NCBI GenBank assembly: GCA_013792075.1
Contig: VMSR01000001.1
Span: forward strand, 1-50,129
Direction: 5' to 3'
From: Desulfobacula sp.
Lineage (GTDB): Bacteria > Desulfobacterota > Desulfobacteria > Desulfobacterales > Desulfobacteraceae
Length of the DNA stretch: 50,129 nt
Part shown: positions 39,396-48,178 of the stretch, piece by piece
Layout of the letters: each line of letters begins with the position of its first letter
Numbering within the stretch: the first letter of the stretch is position 1
Translations under genes and position numbers: made by a program
The notes under the pieces: model-generated
The model's input: only the letters and a program-made list of their open reading frames with translations
What the model was told of the DNA's origin: nothing
The model's database searches: none

Positions 39396-39614
39396 ATGAG
39401 AAAGAGACTAAAATATTGGTTCCCTCGCCTGATAGTAATCGGCTTTGCCCTTTCTATGCCGTTTTCCGCCCCTGAATTTATAGCAGGCATGGATGAGGGA
39501 AGCTTTTTTGTCTGGCTTTTAAGGCTTATCTGGGTGTTGGCCTTCCCCCTTGTCTTTTGCCTGCTGCTGAGTTTAACGCTGGTGATAAAACATTTGAAAC
39601 AAGGCAAAAAATGA
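39396..39614 (+). CDS. Small two-TM membrane protein
   Basis: A 72-residue protein with a basic N-terminus (MRKRLKYWFPRL), helix 1 at about 9-25, an acidic turn (FIAGMDEGS), helix 2 at about 37-64 and a basic end (HLKQGKK). The plan faintly recalls small bacterial proteins beginning with PRLL/PRIL, but I do not recognise a family. The ribosome site is weak. It lies 121 bases before the ABC transporter genes and may be independent. Confidence 0.5.
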   Translation: MRKRLKYWFPRLIVIGFALSMPFSAPEFIAGMDEGSFFVWLLRLIWVLAFPLVFCLLLSLTLVIKHLKQGKK

Positions 39615-39636
39615 TATGGAAGAAACTTTCGCAACT

Positions 39637-39665
39637 TTGACATGCTTCCTGTTCTTTGATACCAT
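39637..39665 (+). promoter_or_regulatory. Possible sigma-70 promoter for the FetAB-like genes
   Basis: TTGACA at 39637-39642, a 17-base spacer, and TACCAT at 39660-39665. The -35 is perfect and the -10 poor. It stands 70 bases before the ATPase gene. Confidence 0.35.
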
Positions 39666-39735
39666 CCGGTCTGCTTCTCTGACAAGAATTTACACCCAAA
39701 AACCTGAATCTTCAAAAGCTTGAAAAGGAATCTTT

Positions 39736-40347
39736 ATGATCTTGTTTGAGTCTGTCAGCCACGACATCGGCAGCACCCGAATTTTTTCAGACCTAACCCT
39801 TTGTGTGAATAAAAATGAAAAAGTTTTAATCCTGGGGAAATCCGGCCTGGGAAAAACCAGTCTTTTCAGGTTGATCCTCGGATTTGAGCAGCCCAAATCT
39901 GGACAAATCCGGGTCAACGGATTGCAGCTTAATCAAATCCATATCCACCAAATCCGCCGGCAAATTTTTTATTTGAGCCAGGATATTGATCTAAAAAATG
40001 ATATTATCCTCCGCCTTCTGACAGAGGTCTGGGAATTCAATTTCTCCCAACCCTTACCCCGGGAAATGGTAGACAAACAGCTGAACTTTCTGGAACTCTC
40101 CCCCGCTATTCTCCAAAAGAGGACAAAGGACCTTTCCGGTGGTGAACGCCAGCGTACAGGGCTTTTAATCGGGTTTCTCCTGGACCGGCCAATCTGGCTT
40201 TTGGATGAACCCACATCGGCCCTGGATGATACCATGAAAAAAAAGATAGCCGACCACATCCTGTCTTCCGACAAAACCTGTATCATTATTTCCCATGACC
40301 GCAGGTGGCAGGACAATCCAACCGTCCGAATCGAGAGGTGGTCATAA
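39736..40347 (+). CDS. ABC transporter ATPase, FetA/YbbL-like
   Basis: A 203-residue ATPase subunit. Walker A is G34-KSGLGKTS42, the signature is LSGGERQR at 133-140, Walker B is IWLLDEPTSALDD, and the H-loop is in CIIISHDRRW. Short ATPases of this type pair with UPF0014 permeases (FetB), which in E. coli export iron and protect against peroxide. AAAGGAA lies before the ATG. Its TAA overlaps the permease ATG (TAATG), so the two are coupled. Confidence 0.85.
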   Translation: MILFESVSHDIGSTRIFSDLTLCVNKNEKVLILGKSGLGKTSLFRLILGFEQPKSGQIRVNGLQLNQIHIHQIRRQIFYLSQDIDLKNDIILRLLTEVWEFNFSQPLPREMVDKQLNFLELSPAILQKRTKDLSGGERQRTGLLIGFLLDRPIWLLDEPTSALDDTMKKKIADHILSSDKTCIIISHDRRWQDNPTVRIERWS

Positions 40348-41144
40348 TGGGTGCCCATGACCTGAGCATATTTTCCCTTGCATCCTTGTTGATATTTCTC
40401 GTCCCCATCCTCTATATCAGCCGCTATTTGAAACTTGGAATCAATCGGACAATCCTGGTTGGCATGGCAAGGATGTGCCTGCAACTCTCCTTTGTGGGGC
40501 TATATCTCGAATTTTTATTTAAATTTGATTCCCCCTGGCTCAACGGCGCCTATCTGCTGCTCATGATCTCCATTGCCTGCCATTCCATATTAAAATCCAG
40601 CAATCTCAAGGTTCGCATATTTTTCAAGCCCTTGTTTTTTTCCCTGCTGATCCCTTTCTCGGTCATTCTACTCTTCTTTAATGCCGTGGTGGTCCATATT
40701 GACAATCTGTTTGAAGCCAAATACCTGGTTCCCATCGGCGGCATGCTCCTGGGAAACTGCCTGCGAAGCATCATCATCGGGCTTACAAATTTCTATTCCG
40801 GCTTGAAGAAGAATGAAAGGGAATACCTCTATTCCCTGGCACTTTTCAACAATCAGACCCAGGCGCTAAAACCCTGGTTCAAAGAAAGCCTTACGGCTGC
40901 CATTAATCCGACCCTTGCATCCATGGCCACCATAGGCCTTGTATCTCTGCCCGGAATGATGACCGGTCAGATTCTGGGTGGATCCATTCCCCTTGTTGCC
41001 ATCAAATACCAGATCGCCATCATGGGGTGTATTTTTTATACCGAATACTTCAGTGTGATTTTATCCATTCTTTTTTCATTAAAAACAGGATTTAATGCAT
41101 TTGATGTGCTCAAGCCCGATATTTTCCAGAACACGCAAAACTAA
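40347..41144 (+). CDS. ABC transporter permease, FetB/YbbM-like (UPF0014)
   Basis: A 265-residue membrane protein with about seven helices. Family stretches are RTILVGMARMCLQLSFVGLYLEF near 35 and MLLGNCLRSIIIGLTNFYSGLK near 135, with SMATIGLVSLPGMMTGQILGG near 195. The ATG at 40347 overlaps the ATPase stop by one base; the longer frame to 40305 lies inside the ATPase gene. The pair may export iron or another metal. The neighbouring B12 operon has its own promoter and riboswitch, so a shared function is not implied. Confidence 0.88.
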   Translation: MGAHDLSIFSLASLLIFLVPILYISRYLKLGINRTILVGMARMCLQLSFVGLYLEFLFKFDSPWLNGAYLLLMISIACHSILKSSNLKVRIFFKPLFFSLLIPFSVILLFFNAVVVHIDNLFEAKYLVPIGGMLLGNCLRSIIIGLTNFYSGLKKNEREYLYSLALFNNQTQALKPWFKESLTAAINPTLASMATIGLVSLPGMMTGQILGGSIPLVAIKYQIAIMGCIFYTEYFSVILSILFSLKTGFNAFDVLKPDIFQNTQN

Positions 41145-41192
41145 ATCCCCACCGGGTCCGCTTTCCATGATCACCATAGCCGGCCTTTTTGC

Positions 41193-41221
41193 TTGACAGC
41201 TTTAGGGGAAAGGGGTAATTT
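41193..41221 (+). promoter_or_regulatory. Sigma-70 promoter of the cobalamin operon
   Basis: TTGACA at 41193-41198 and TAATTT at 41216-41221 are separated by 17 bases, placing the start near 41228, exactly at the front of the riboswitch. Confidence 0.7.
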
Positions 41222-41227
41222 GACACA

Positions 41228-41400
41228 ATATTTTAGGTGCTGCCGCTGCAGTTAAAAGGAAATCCTGTGAAATTCAGGAACGGACCCGCCGCTGTAACCG
41301 GGGATGAACATCACTGCAACCACTGTTGATTTTTTTTTCAACGGGAAGGGGTGATAAGTAAACCGATCCGGAAGTCAGAAAACCTGCCTAAATGCCCGAT
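41228..41400 (+). ncRNA. Cobalamin (AdoCbl) riboswitch
   Basis: The 5' part has TAGGTGC, then GGAAATCC and GTGAAATTCAGGAACGG. The conserved core CCCGCCGCTGTAACC is at 41285-41299. The B12-box-like stretch is GAAGTCAGAAAACCTGCC at about 41371-41388. The order and spacing match the cobalamin riboswitch class. A helix (41393-41401 with 41426-41435) and a terminator follow, so B12 binding probably stops transcription before btuC. The box differs from consensus (GAGACCTGCC) by A for the second G. Confidence 0.93.
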
Positions 41401-41453
41401 CGTTTTGCTCTCGAGGACTTGAGTAGATCGGCGCAATGTGGATAAATTCGGTT

Positions 41454-41488
41454 CCCATATCAGATAATTTTCTGGTATGGGTTTTTTT
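41454..41488 (+). terminator. Riboswitch-controlled terminator
   Basis: Arms 41454-41464 (CCCATATCAGA) and 41471-41481 pair with one G-T, loop TAATTT, followed by seven T (41482-41488). It sits between the riboswitch and btuC and fits a regulated intrinsic terminator. Confidence 0.85.
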
Positions 41489-41537
41489 ATTTATCGAAAT
41501 GATAGAGCAAATATAAAACATCTCTGTTTTGTTTCAC

Positions 41538-42662
41538 ATGGAACAAAATATAAATTGGGAGTCAGTGGCTCCTGCTGGAGGAAAAATTTCAGACAAGCAC
41601 CCGGAAAAATCAGTATCAGCGGCCATGCCGGCAGACAGCTATTTTAAGGCAATGGTGGCATTGTTTTCTTTTGTCCTTTTGGGGATGATATTGATCTCTC
41701 TTTCCATGGGGTATATTTCCATTCCCATCCCGGAAATCGCTCGGATACTTGTGAACAAACTTTTCGGTAACCTGGAGATTGCCACCCCTTTGGAAGAGAC
41801 CTTTGCAGCGGTCATCTTTGATGTGCGGCTTCCCAGGATTCTCACCTGTGCTGCGGTGGGGGCCGCCCTTTCCGTATCCGGTGTTCTGTTCCAGGGAATT
41901 TTACTAAATCCCCTTGCTGACCCCTATACTTTAGGGGTTTCTGCCGGAGCCGCTTTTGGGGCAAGCATTGCCATCCTGCTGAACCTTGGCGCCACTTTTG
42001 TATCCACGCCTGTGTTTGCCTTTGCCGGTGCCTGCGCCACCCTGTTTTTTGTTGTTTATCTGTCCTATTCTCCATCATCCAAGGGCATTGCAAGCGGGCT
42101 CTCATCCAACAGCCTGATCCTTTCCGGCATCATTGTGGCGGCCATTCTTTCTGCGGGTATCAGTTTTTTAAAATTCCTTGCCAATGAACAGGTTTCTGTC
42201 ATTATCTTCTGGCTTATGGGCAGCTTTGCCTCCAAGACCTGGATGAATTTTTGGGTCATTTTTGTCTTCCTTGTTATGGGATTTTTGATTGCCATTTGCT
42301 TTGCAAGGGACCTGAATCTCATCTCCCTTGGGGATAGAGCCGCATCAAGCCTGGGGGTGGATATTAAAAAGGTCACCCTACTTCTTTTGATAACCGGCTC
42401 CATGCTTGCGGCTGTCTGTGTCTCTGTCTCCGGCATCATTGGCTTTGTGGGACTTCTGGTTCCCCACATGGTTCGATTTGTTACAGGACCGGACAACCGC
42501 AGACTATTGCCCCTGTCCATGATCGTCGGTGCCTTTTTGTTGTTATTTGCAGACACCATTACCCGGGCGGTACTGCCCCACGAAATCCCCATAGGCATTC
42601 TCACCGCCCTTACCGGCGGCCCGGTCTTTTGCTGGATATTTAAACGCAGCCGGTTGGGATAG
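41538..42662 (+). CDS. btuC: Cobalamin/iron-chelate ABC permease (FecCD/BtuC-like)
   Basis: A 374-residue permease with about ten helices. Family motifs are RLPRILTCAAVGAALSVSGVLFQGILLNPLADPYTLGVSAGAAFG near 95-140, and GIIGFVGLLVPHMVR near 300. It imports a corrinoid or siderophore with BtuD and BtuF; B12 control and the cbi neighbours favour a corrinoid. The N-terminal 40 residues are polar. ATG 41538 is chosen over a TTG nine bases upstream; neither has a clear ribosome site, and a start at a later Met is possible. Confidence 0.9.
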   Translation: MEQNINWESVAPAGGKISDKHPEKSVSAAMPADSYFKAMVALFSFVLLGMILISLSMGYISIPIPEIARILVNKLFGNLEIATPLEETFAAVIFDVRLPRILTCAAVGAALSVSGVLFQGILLNPLADPYTLGVSAGAAFGASIAILLNLGATFVSTPVFAFAGACATLFFVVYLSYSPSSKGIASGLSSNSLILSGIIVAAILSAGISFLKFLANEQVSVIIFWLMGSFASKTWMNFWVIFVFLVMGFLIAICFARDLNLISLGDRAASSLGVDIKKVTLLLLITGSMLAAVCVSVSGIIGFVGLLVPHMVRFVTGPDNRRLLPLSMIVGAFLLLFADTITRAVLPHEIPIGILTALTGGPVFCWIFKRSRLG

Positions 42663-42670
42663 GAAACGCC

Positions 42671-43447
42671 ATGGAAATTCATATTCAGGACCTTGGCTTT
42701 TCCCATGGGGATACACCCATCATCAGGGACTTGTCCTGTAGCTTTTTTCCGAATACCTTCTACGGAATTCTCGGACCCAATGGAAGCGGCAAAACGACCC
42801 TGCTGGATCTGATATCCGGGTTTTTAATACCTGACCGGGGACAGGTTCTTCTGGATAGAACCGATATATCGTCACTCACGCCCAAAAAAATAGCCCAGGC
42901 ACTCTCTTTGGTCTCCCAAAATTATTATATCAATTTTCCATTTTCAGTGGAGGAGGTGATAATGATGGGAAGACACCCCTATATTGACCGTTTCGCCCAT
43001 CCCTGTCAAACCGATATGGACAGAGTTTCCCAGGTCATGGATATCACCGGGATATCCCATTTGAAACACCGGAAAATCACTGAATTATCCGGCGGTGAAA
43101 AGCAGCGGTGCATTTTTGCCAGAGCCCTCTGCCAGGACACTCCCGTGCTGCTGCTTGATGAAGCCTTTTCCAATATGGATATCAACCATACCCTTCACAT
43201 GCTGGGTATTATCAGAGAACTGATAAACAAAACAAAGGGGACGGTTATCTGCGTTCTCCATGATTTAAATCTTGCCGCCGCCTGGGCAGATGAAATTTTG
43301 TTTCTAAAAAACGGAACCATACAAGCCAAGGGAAAAACCAGTGATATCATAACCCAGGAAACTATTGAACAGGTGTTTAATGTAAAATCAAAGGTTGAAT
43401 TCAATGAATATGTCCAGGCAAAACAAGTCTATTTTAAAACCATATAA
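42671..43447 (+). CDS. btuD: Corrinoid ABC transporter ATPase (BtuD/FecE-like)
   Basis: A 258-residue ATPase. Walker A is G35-PNGSGKTT43, the Q-loop SQNYYI, the signature LSGGEKQRC, Walker B VLLLDEAFSNMD, and the His switch VLHDLNLAAAW. The FecE/BtuD-type MGRHPYIDRF segment near 98 is present. It lies eight bases after btuC, and its end overlaps the binding-protein gene by about 44 bases. Confidence 0.92.
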   Translation: MEIHIQDLGFSHGDTPIIRDLSCSFFPNTFYGILGPNGSGKTTLLDLISGFLIPDRGQVLLDRTDISSLTPKKIAQALSLVSQNYYINFPFSVEEVIMMGRHPYIDRFAHPCQTDMDRVSQVMDITGISHLKHRKITELSGGEKQRCIFARALCQDTPVLLLDEAFSNMDINHTLHMLGIIRELINKTKGTVICVLHDLNLAAAWADEILFLKNGTIQAKGKTSDIITQETIEQVFNVKSKVEFNEYVQAKQVYFKTI

Positions 43448-44360
43448 GTGGCTGGCTGCCTTTTTCTGCTGGTTTTCCATCGGCTTTTTGTCTCCGTGCA
43501 TGGCAGACACCATTATCGACAGCCATGGCAGACAAATTGACATATCCACCCCCTTTAAAAGGATCATTTCTCTCTATGGTGCCCATACGGAAAACCTTTT
43601 TTCCCTTGGTCTTGAAGAAAACATCATCGGTGTCACAGTCAATGAGACTTATCCCGATCAGGCTCAGGAAAAAATGAAATTTTCTTACCATGACGACCCT
43701 GAAAAATTTATAGGCGCCATGCCGGATTTGGTGTTGATTCGACCCATGATTGACAATGGATACCCCAAGTTTGTTCAGCAGCTTGAAAAATACAAAATTG
43801 TCGTGGTCTCCCTTCAACCGGCAACGGTGCCTGAGATGTATGCGTATTGGTTAACCCTGGGCCGGTTAACAGGAAAACAGGACCAGGCCCAGAAAATGGT
43901 CTTGGATTTTCAACAAAAAGTCGCCCATCTCCAAGCCCTTGCCCAGAAAATACCCCAGAAAAAAAAGGTGTATTTCCAGGCAATACATAGTCGGATGAAA
44001 ACCTTTACCCCGGGCTCCATGCCGATCTTTGCCCTTGAAACGGCAGGGGGAATCAATGTGGCAGCGGATGCAATAGCGTCACGGAATACCAACATCGCCA
44101 TTTATGGCAAAGAACAAATTCTGGCAAAAGCATGGGAAATTGATGTTTTTCTGGCCCAGAAGGGAATTATGAATCCGATTCAGGAAGAGCAGATTTTAAA
44201 TGAACCTGGATTTCATATTATCAAGGCAATCAAAAACAAGCAGGTGTTTTTAATCGATGAGAATATTGTTTCCCGACCGGTTCCCCGTTTATATCTGGGC
44301 ATGGTTACCATAGGGACCCTTCTCTATCCGGATATTTTTAGTCAACTATCCATAAAATAA
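43404..44360 (+). CDS. btuF: Periplasmic corrinoid-binding protein (BtuF-like)
   Basis: A 318-residue TroA-type binding protein. A signal peptide (LAAFFCWFSIGFLSPCMA, about 16-34) ends before DTIIDSHGRQIDISTPFKRIISLYGAHTE, the usual start of such proteins. The C-in-CMA might be a lipobox-like site, but the +1 context is poor. ATG 43404 has AAGG nine bases upstream; ATG 43410 is an alternative. It completes the uptake system with btuCD; iron-chelate uptake is the alternative, made less likely by the riboswitch. Confidence 0.85.
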   Translation: MNMSRQNKSILKPYKWLAAFFCWFSIGFLSPCMADTIIDSHGRQIDISTPFKRIISLYGAHTENLFSLGLEENIIGVTVNETYPDQAQEKMKFSYHDDPEKFIGAMPDLVLIRPMIDNGYPKFVQQLEKYKIVVVSLQPATVPEMYAYWLTLGRLTGKQDQAQKMVLDFQQKVAHLQALAQKIPQKKKVYFQAIHSRMKTFTPGSMPIFALETAGGINVAADAIASRNTNIAIYGKEQILAKAWEIDVFLAQKGIMNPIQEEQILNEPGFHIIKAIKNKQVFLIDENIVSRPVPRLYLGMVTIGTLLYPDIFSQLSIK

Positions 44361-44369
44361 GGACAAATA

Positions 44370-45074
44370 ATGAAAAAAACTGGTAAGTTGTTTGGTGTGG
44401 GAGTCGGCCCAGGTGATCCTGAACTGATTACGGTAAAGGCTGTCAGGGTAATTAAAGAGGCGGACATTATTTTTACAGCGGCTTCCAGTAAGAACACATA
44501 CAGTCTGGCTGTTGAAATAGCCTCTCCCTATATTTCGGCTGCCGCCAGAATTCAACAACTCGGATTTCCCATGACCAAAGAGACCCACGAAGTTGAATCG
44601 GCATGGATTGCCAACGCCAAACAGATCTCATCCGCATTGAAACAGGGAATGACCGCTGTCTTTTTAACCCTGGGAGATCCCACCACCTATTCGACCTTTG
44701 GATATATTTTAAAAAAAATGAAATGTATCATGCCAGAGGCTGATATTGAAACCATCCCGGGAATTACGTCTTTTCATGCGGCCTCTGCACGGTTAAACAG
44801 GATACTGGTCGAAGGAGAAGAATCCCTGCTGATCACATCGGGTGCTTATGGGGGGGATCGGATCAGGCAGATCAAACAAGTGGAGAATGTTGCCATTGTG
44901 AAGGCCTATAAGAACATACGCGACATTAATCTGGCTTTAAAAGACGCCGGCCTGCACGCAAAAGGGGTGGCTGTTTCCAAATGCGGTCGAAAAAATGAAG
45001 AAATCATTGAGGACCTGGATAGCCTTGAAACAAGGGAACCTGATTATTGGACATTGATTCTGGCATCAAAATGA
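44370..45074 (+). CDS. cbiL: Cobalt-precorrin-2 C20-methyltransferase
   Basis: A 234-residue SAM-dependent tetrapyrrole methylase. The N-terminal LFGVGVGPGDPELITVKAVR and the LTLGDPTTYSTFGYI and IETIPGITSFHAASARL motifs are diagnostic for CbiL/CobI. It methylates C20 of cobalt-sirohydrochlorin (cobalt-precorrin-2) in the anaerobic B12 pathway. Its TGA overlaps the next gene (ATGA), so it is coupled to the Gate-domain protein. It starts nine bases after btuF. Confidence 0.94.
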   Translation: MKKTGKLFGVGVGPGDPELITVKAVRVIKEADIIFTAASSKNTYSLAVEIASPYISAAARIQQLGFPMTKETHEVESAWIANAKQISSALKQGMTAVFLTLGDPTTYSTFGYILKKMKCIMPEADIETIPGITSFHAASARLNRILVEGEESLLITSGAYGGDRIRQIKQVENVAIVKAYKNIRDINLALKDAGLHAKGVAVSKCGRKNEEIIEDLDSLETREPDYWTLILASK

Positions 45075-46141
45075 AAAAACAGCAGGCCAATTATAAGAAA
45101 TTATCTATATCTGCCCTGTTCACCCTGTTGATATGGGGTGCAAGCATGCTTTATTTTGATATCCTGACCCTGGCGTTAAGCATCAAACAATTGGGCCTGC
45201 CCCTTATGCGGCTCATGGGACTTATTACCATCGGGCTTTTTACCGGCCAGGTCATTGAAGCCATGGGCTGGACTAGGCAGTTGGCAGTTCTTGCAAGGCC
45301 GTTATTCAGATATTCAAAAATGGGAAACCATTGCAGCGCTGCCTTTACCATGGCCTTTATATCCGGTGTTCCTGCCAATGCCATGCTCCTGGAATTTTAT
45401 GAAACAAAAAAAATCTCAAAACTTCAACTTTTTCTGGCCAATTATATAAATCAGTTTCCAGCCTTTTTTCTTCACCTTCCCACCACCATGTTCATTGTGC
45501 TTCCTTTGACCGGAGTCGCTGGCGGAATTTATTTTTTCATCACTTTTCTGGCCACTTTATTCAGAACCCTTTGTTTCCTTAGCTTTGGACATTTTTTTCT
45601 CAATAGTCGGGATACTGTTTATTCTTCTGGACAAACAGAAGACATTTGTTCTAAACAAGAAAAGAGCACCCCAAAAAAAATAGACAGGAGCACCCTTATA
45701 AGAAGCATACAAACCCGGCTGCCAATAAGGATTACCAATATTTTCACCTGGGTGCTTCCCATTTATACTCTGGTATTCATATTGCAAATAAATGGGTTTT
45801 TTGAGCAGTTAAACCAGACGATTTCCTCCCATCTAACCTTGAGCCTGATACCAGTGGAGTCCTTGTCCATTGTTATTTTGAGCTTTGTAGCGGAATTCAC
45901 TTCCGGGTTTGCTGCGGCCGGTGCACTGATGAATGCGGGCGTTCTCAGTGTTAAACAGACAGTGATTGCCCTGTTGCTCGGCAATGTCCTGGCCTTTCCC
46001 ATCAGGGCACTCCGGCATCAATTGCCCCAGTACATGGGGATTTTTTCTCCCAAGATGGGATTGGAATTGCTTTTATCAGGACAGTTTTTCAGAATATTGA
46101 GCATTGTTATCATTGGAACCTTATATTATTGGGCGGTATAG
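45071..46141 (+). CDS. Gate-domain (nucleoside recognition) membrane protein in the cobalamin operon
   Basis: A 356-residue membrane protein with about eight helices. The two Gate/nucleoside-recognition modules are visible: residues about 45-130 (GLFTGQVIEAMGWTRQLAVL; SGVPANAMLLEFYE) and about 255-350 (GFAAAGALMNAGVLS; GNVLAFPIRALRHQLPQYMGIF). A polar stretch (about 180-215) separates them. Such proteins (SpmA/FeoB gate-like) are transport-related. It is translationally coupled to cbiL and overlapped by cbiET control, so it may move cobalt, a precursor or a corrinoid; no substrate is known to me. ATG 45071 is chosen over an earlier TTG within cbiL. Confidence 0.75.
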   Translation: MKKQQANYKKLSISALFTLLIWGASMLYFDILTLALSIKQLGLPLMRLMGLITIGLFTGQVIEAMGWTRQLAVLARPLFRYSKMGNHCSAAFTMAFISGVPANAMLLEFYETKKISKLQLFLANYINQFPAFFLHLPTTMFIVLPLTGVAGGIYFFITFLATLFRTLCFLSFGHFFLNSRDTVYSSGQTEDICSKQEKSTPKKIDRSTLIRSIQTRLPIRITNIFTWVLPIYTLVFILQINGFFEQLNQTISSHLTLSLIPVESLSIVILSFVAEFTSGFAAAGALMNAGVLSVKQTVIALLLGNVLAFPIRALRHQLPQYMGIFSPKMGLELLLSGQFFRILSIVIIGTLYYWAV

Positions 46142-46142
46142 T

Positions 46143-47393
46143 ATGAATACGATCAATGTCATTGGAATTGGCCAGGGCAAAAAGGATCTGACACCGGCGC
46201 ATTTAAAGCTTATCCAGGCTGCAGATTTGCTGGTTGGAGGCAGGCGCCACCTTGAATTGTTCGTCGGCCATGGAAAAGAAACCCTGGTGATTTCCGGTGC
46301 AATTGAACACCTGATTGACCAAATCAAAAAACAGATGCTTGAAAAAAAAATTGTGGTCCTTGCATCGGGTGATCCTCTTTTTTACGGAATCGGCACTACA
46401 CTAACCCGATTTATCGAGAAACGATACCTGGTGATTCACCCCAATATTTCATCTGTTTCCGCAGCTTTTGCGGCCATTGGAGAGCCCTGGCATGATGCCA
46501 AGATCATCAGTCTCCATGGAAAAACCGGCCACAATTTTCCCTTTTCAAGCCTGGCAGGGGAGGCCAAAGTTGCTTTTTTAACAGATAAGAACCAAGATCC
46601 CGGGTTTATTGCTTCCATGTTGATCCGCAAGGAATTATCAAACTTCCGATTTTGTGTTCTAGAGAACCTGGGTGATGATAAAAAAGAAAAAATCTCCTGG
46701 TTTGACGATTATCGCAAAATTCCAAGCCTGGAATTTGCCCACCCGAATATTGTCGTTCTTTTGAAATCCGTTAACCCCAGAAACCTAGTTTCACCCGAAA
46801 CACATATCGGCATGGATGATAGCCTGTACCGCCATTCCAATGGACTGATCACCAAATCGGAAATCCGAAGCATTACCTTGTCCAAATTGGAACTGGTTAA
46901 AAAGGACCATATCCTTTGGGATATTGGGTCCGGCTCCGGATCCGTTGGCATCGAGGCCTCCTTTCAGGTTCCCTGGGGACAGGTTTTTGCCATTGAAAAA
47001 AACCAGGACAGAATTCCCGATATCATCCACAATATCCAAATGTTCAACCAATCCAACATCAAAATTCTAAATCTGGATTTTCCGGAAGGATCAGAGCAAT
47101 TACCGGATCCTGACAGAATTTTCATTGGCGGCGGCGGAAGCCAGCTTGAACAGATTATGGAGACCTGCTGCCTTCGTCTAAAGGAGCAGGGTACAATTGT
47201 CATCAATACAATATTGATTCAGAACATGGAGACAGCGATACGGGTTCTCAAAAAAAATAACTTTTCGCCTGAAATGATCCACATCCAAGTGTCCAGATCA
47301 AAGCCCATGCCATATGGAGACCGGCTTGACCCATTAAATCCTGTCTGGATTATTTCAGGCAGAAAACCCTTAATCAAGGCTGAAGCGTTATGA
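46143..47393 (+). CDS. cbiET: Bifunctional cobalt-precorrin-7 C5- / precorrin-6B C15-methyltransferase
   Basis: A 416-residue fusion. The N-terminal CbiE half (1 to about 205) begins INVIGIGQGKKDLTPAHLKLIQAADLLVGG and has LASGDPLFYGIGTTL. The C-terminal CbiT half (about 225-416) has the SAM loop WDIGSGSGSVGIEAS and RIFIGGGGSQLEQI. It methylates C5 and C15 and decarboxylates the acetate side chain at C12. Start 46143 is one base after the Gate gene stop. Its end overlaps cbiF by four bases. Confidence 0.95.
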   Translation: MNTINVIGIGQGKKDLTPAHLKLIQAADLLVGGRRHLELFVGHGKETLVISGAIEHLIDQIKKQMLEKKIVVLASGDPLFYGIGTTLTRFIEKRYLVIHPNISSVSAAFAAIGEPWHDAKIISLHGKTGHNFPFSSLAGEAKVAFLTDKNQDPGFIASMLIRKELSNFRFCVLENLGDDKKEKISWFDDYRKIPSLEFAHPNIVVLLKSVNPRNLVSPETHIGMDDSLYRHSNGLITKSEIRSITLSKLELVKKDHILWDIGSGSGSVGIEASFQVPWGQVFAIEKNQDRIPDIIHNIQMFNQSNIKILNLDFPEGSEQLPDPDRIFIGGGGSQLEQIMETCCLRLKEQGTIVINTILIQNMETAIRVLKKNNFSPEMIHIQVSRSKPMPYGDRLDPLNPVWIISGRKPLIKAEAL

Positions 47394-48178
47394 CGGATAA
47401 GGAAAACAAGGTAATTTTTGCAGGAGCCGGACCCGGTGATCCGGAATTGATCACCATTAAATCCATGAAAGCATTGGAATCGGCAGATCTTATTATTTAT
47501 GCCGGATCATTGGTTCCGGAAGCGGTTCTCTGCTGGAAGGGAAGCAGCACTGAAACCATCTCCAGTGCCGGAATGAATTTGGAACAAATCATTGCCAAGA
47601 TCAAAGACTACCATGACCTCGGCAAAAGGGTGGTCCGCCTCCACACAGGAGACCCCTCTTTATATGGCGCCATTTTCGAACAGATCCGGGAATTGCAAAA
47701 ACACAAGATTCCCTATGAAGTTCTACCCGGTGTGACCGCAGCCTTTGCTGCCGCCGCCAGAATGGGAATGGAATACACCCTCCCTGAAATCACCCAAACT
47801 TTAATTTTGACCCGGGTTTCGGGACGAACGCCTGTACCCGACAGTGAGGATTTGGAAACCCTTGCCGCCCACAAATCCTCCATGGCCATCTATCTGAGCA
47901 TCGGACATGCAGAAAAAGTTCAAAAAATCCTGGAAACACACTATGGAACCGAAGCACTATGTGCAATCGCCTATAAGGTAAGCCACCCGGAAGAACAAAT
48001 TTTTTACAGCCAAATTCAAAATCTTGTAAAAACATGTCAAGAGAACGATATCACCCGCCATGCCCTGATAATCGTCGGCAAAGCAGTCGAAGCCAGCAGG
48101 GGGACCCAAGACCTTATACACTCTAAATTATATGACGCCGCCTTTTCCCATGGATACAGAAACGCCTCTCACAAATAA
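47390..48178 (+). CDS. cbiF: Cobalt-precorrin-4 C11-methyltransferase
   Basis: A 262-residue tetrapyrrole methylase. Motifs are VIFAGAGPGDPELITIKSMKALE, IYAGSLVP, RLHTGDPSLYGAIFEQ and YEVLPGVTAAFAAAARMG, characteristic of CbiF/CobM. It methylates C11 of cobalt-precorrin-4. It overlaps cbiET by four bases and cbiG by 29-47, depending on the cbiG start. Confidence 0.95.
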   Translation: MTDKENKVIFAGAGPGDPELITIKSMKALESADLIIYAGSLVPEAVLCWKGSSTETISSAGMNLEQIIAKIKDYHDLGKRVVRLHTGDPSLYGAIFEQIRELQKHKIPYEVLPGVTAAFAAAARMGMEYTLPEITQTLILTRVSGRTPVPDSEDLETLAAHKSSMAIYLSIGHAEKVQKILETHYGTEALCAIAYKVSHPEEQIFYSQIQNLVKTCQENDITRHALIIVGKAVEASRGTQDLIHSKLYDAAFSHGYRNASHK

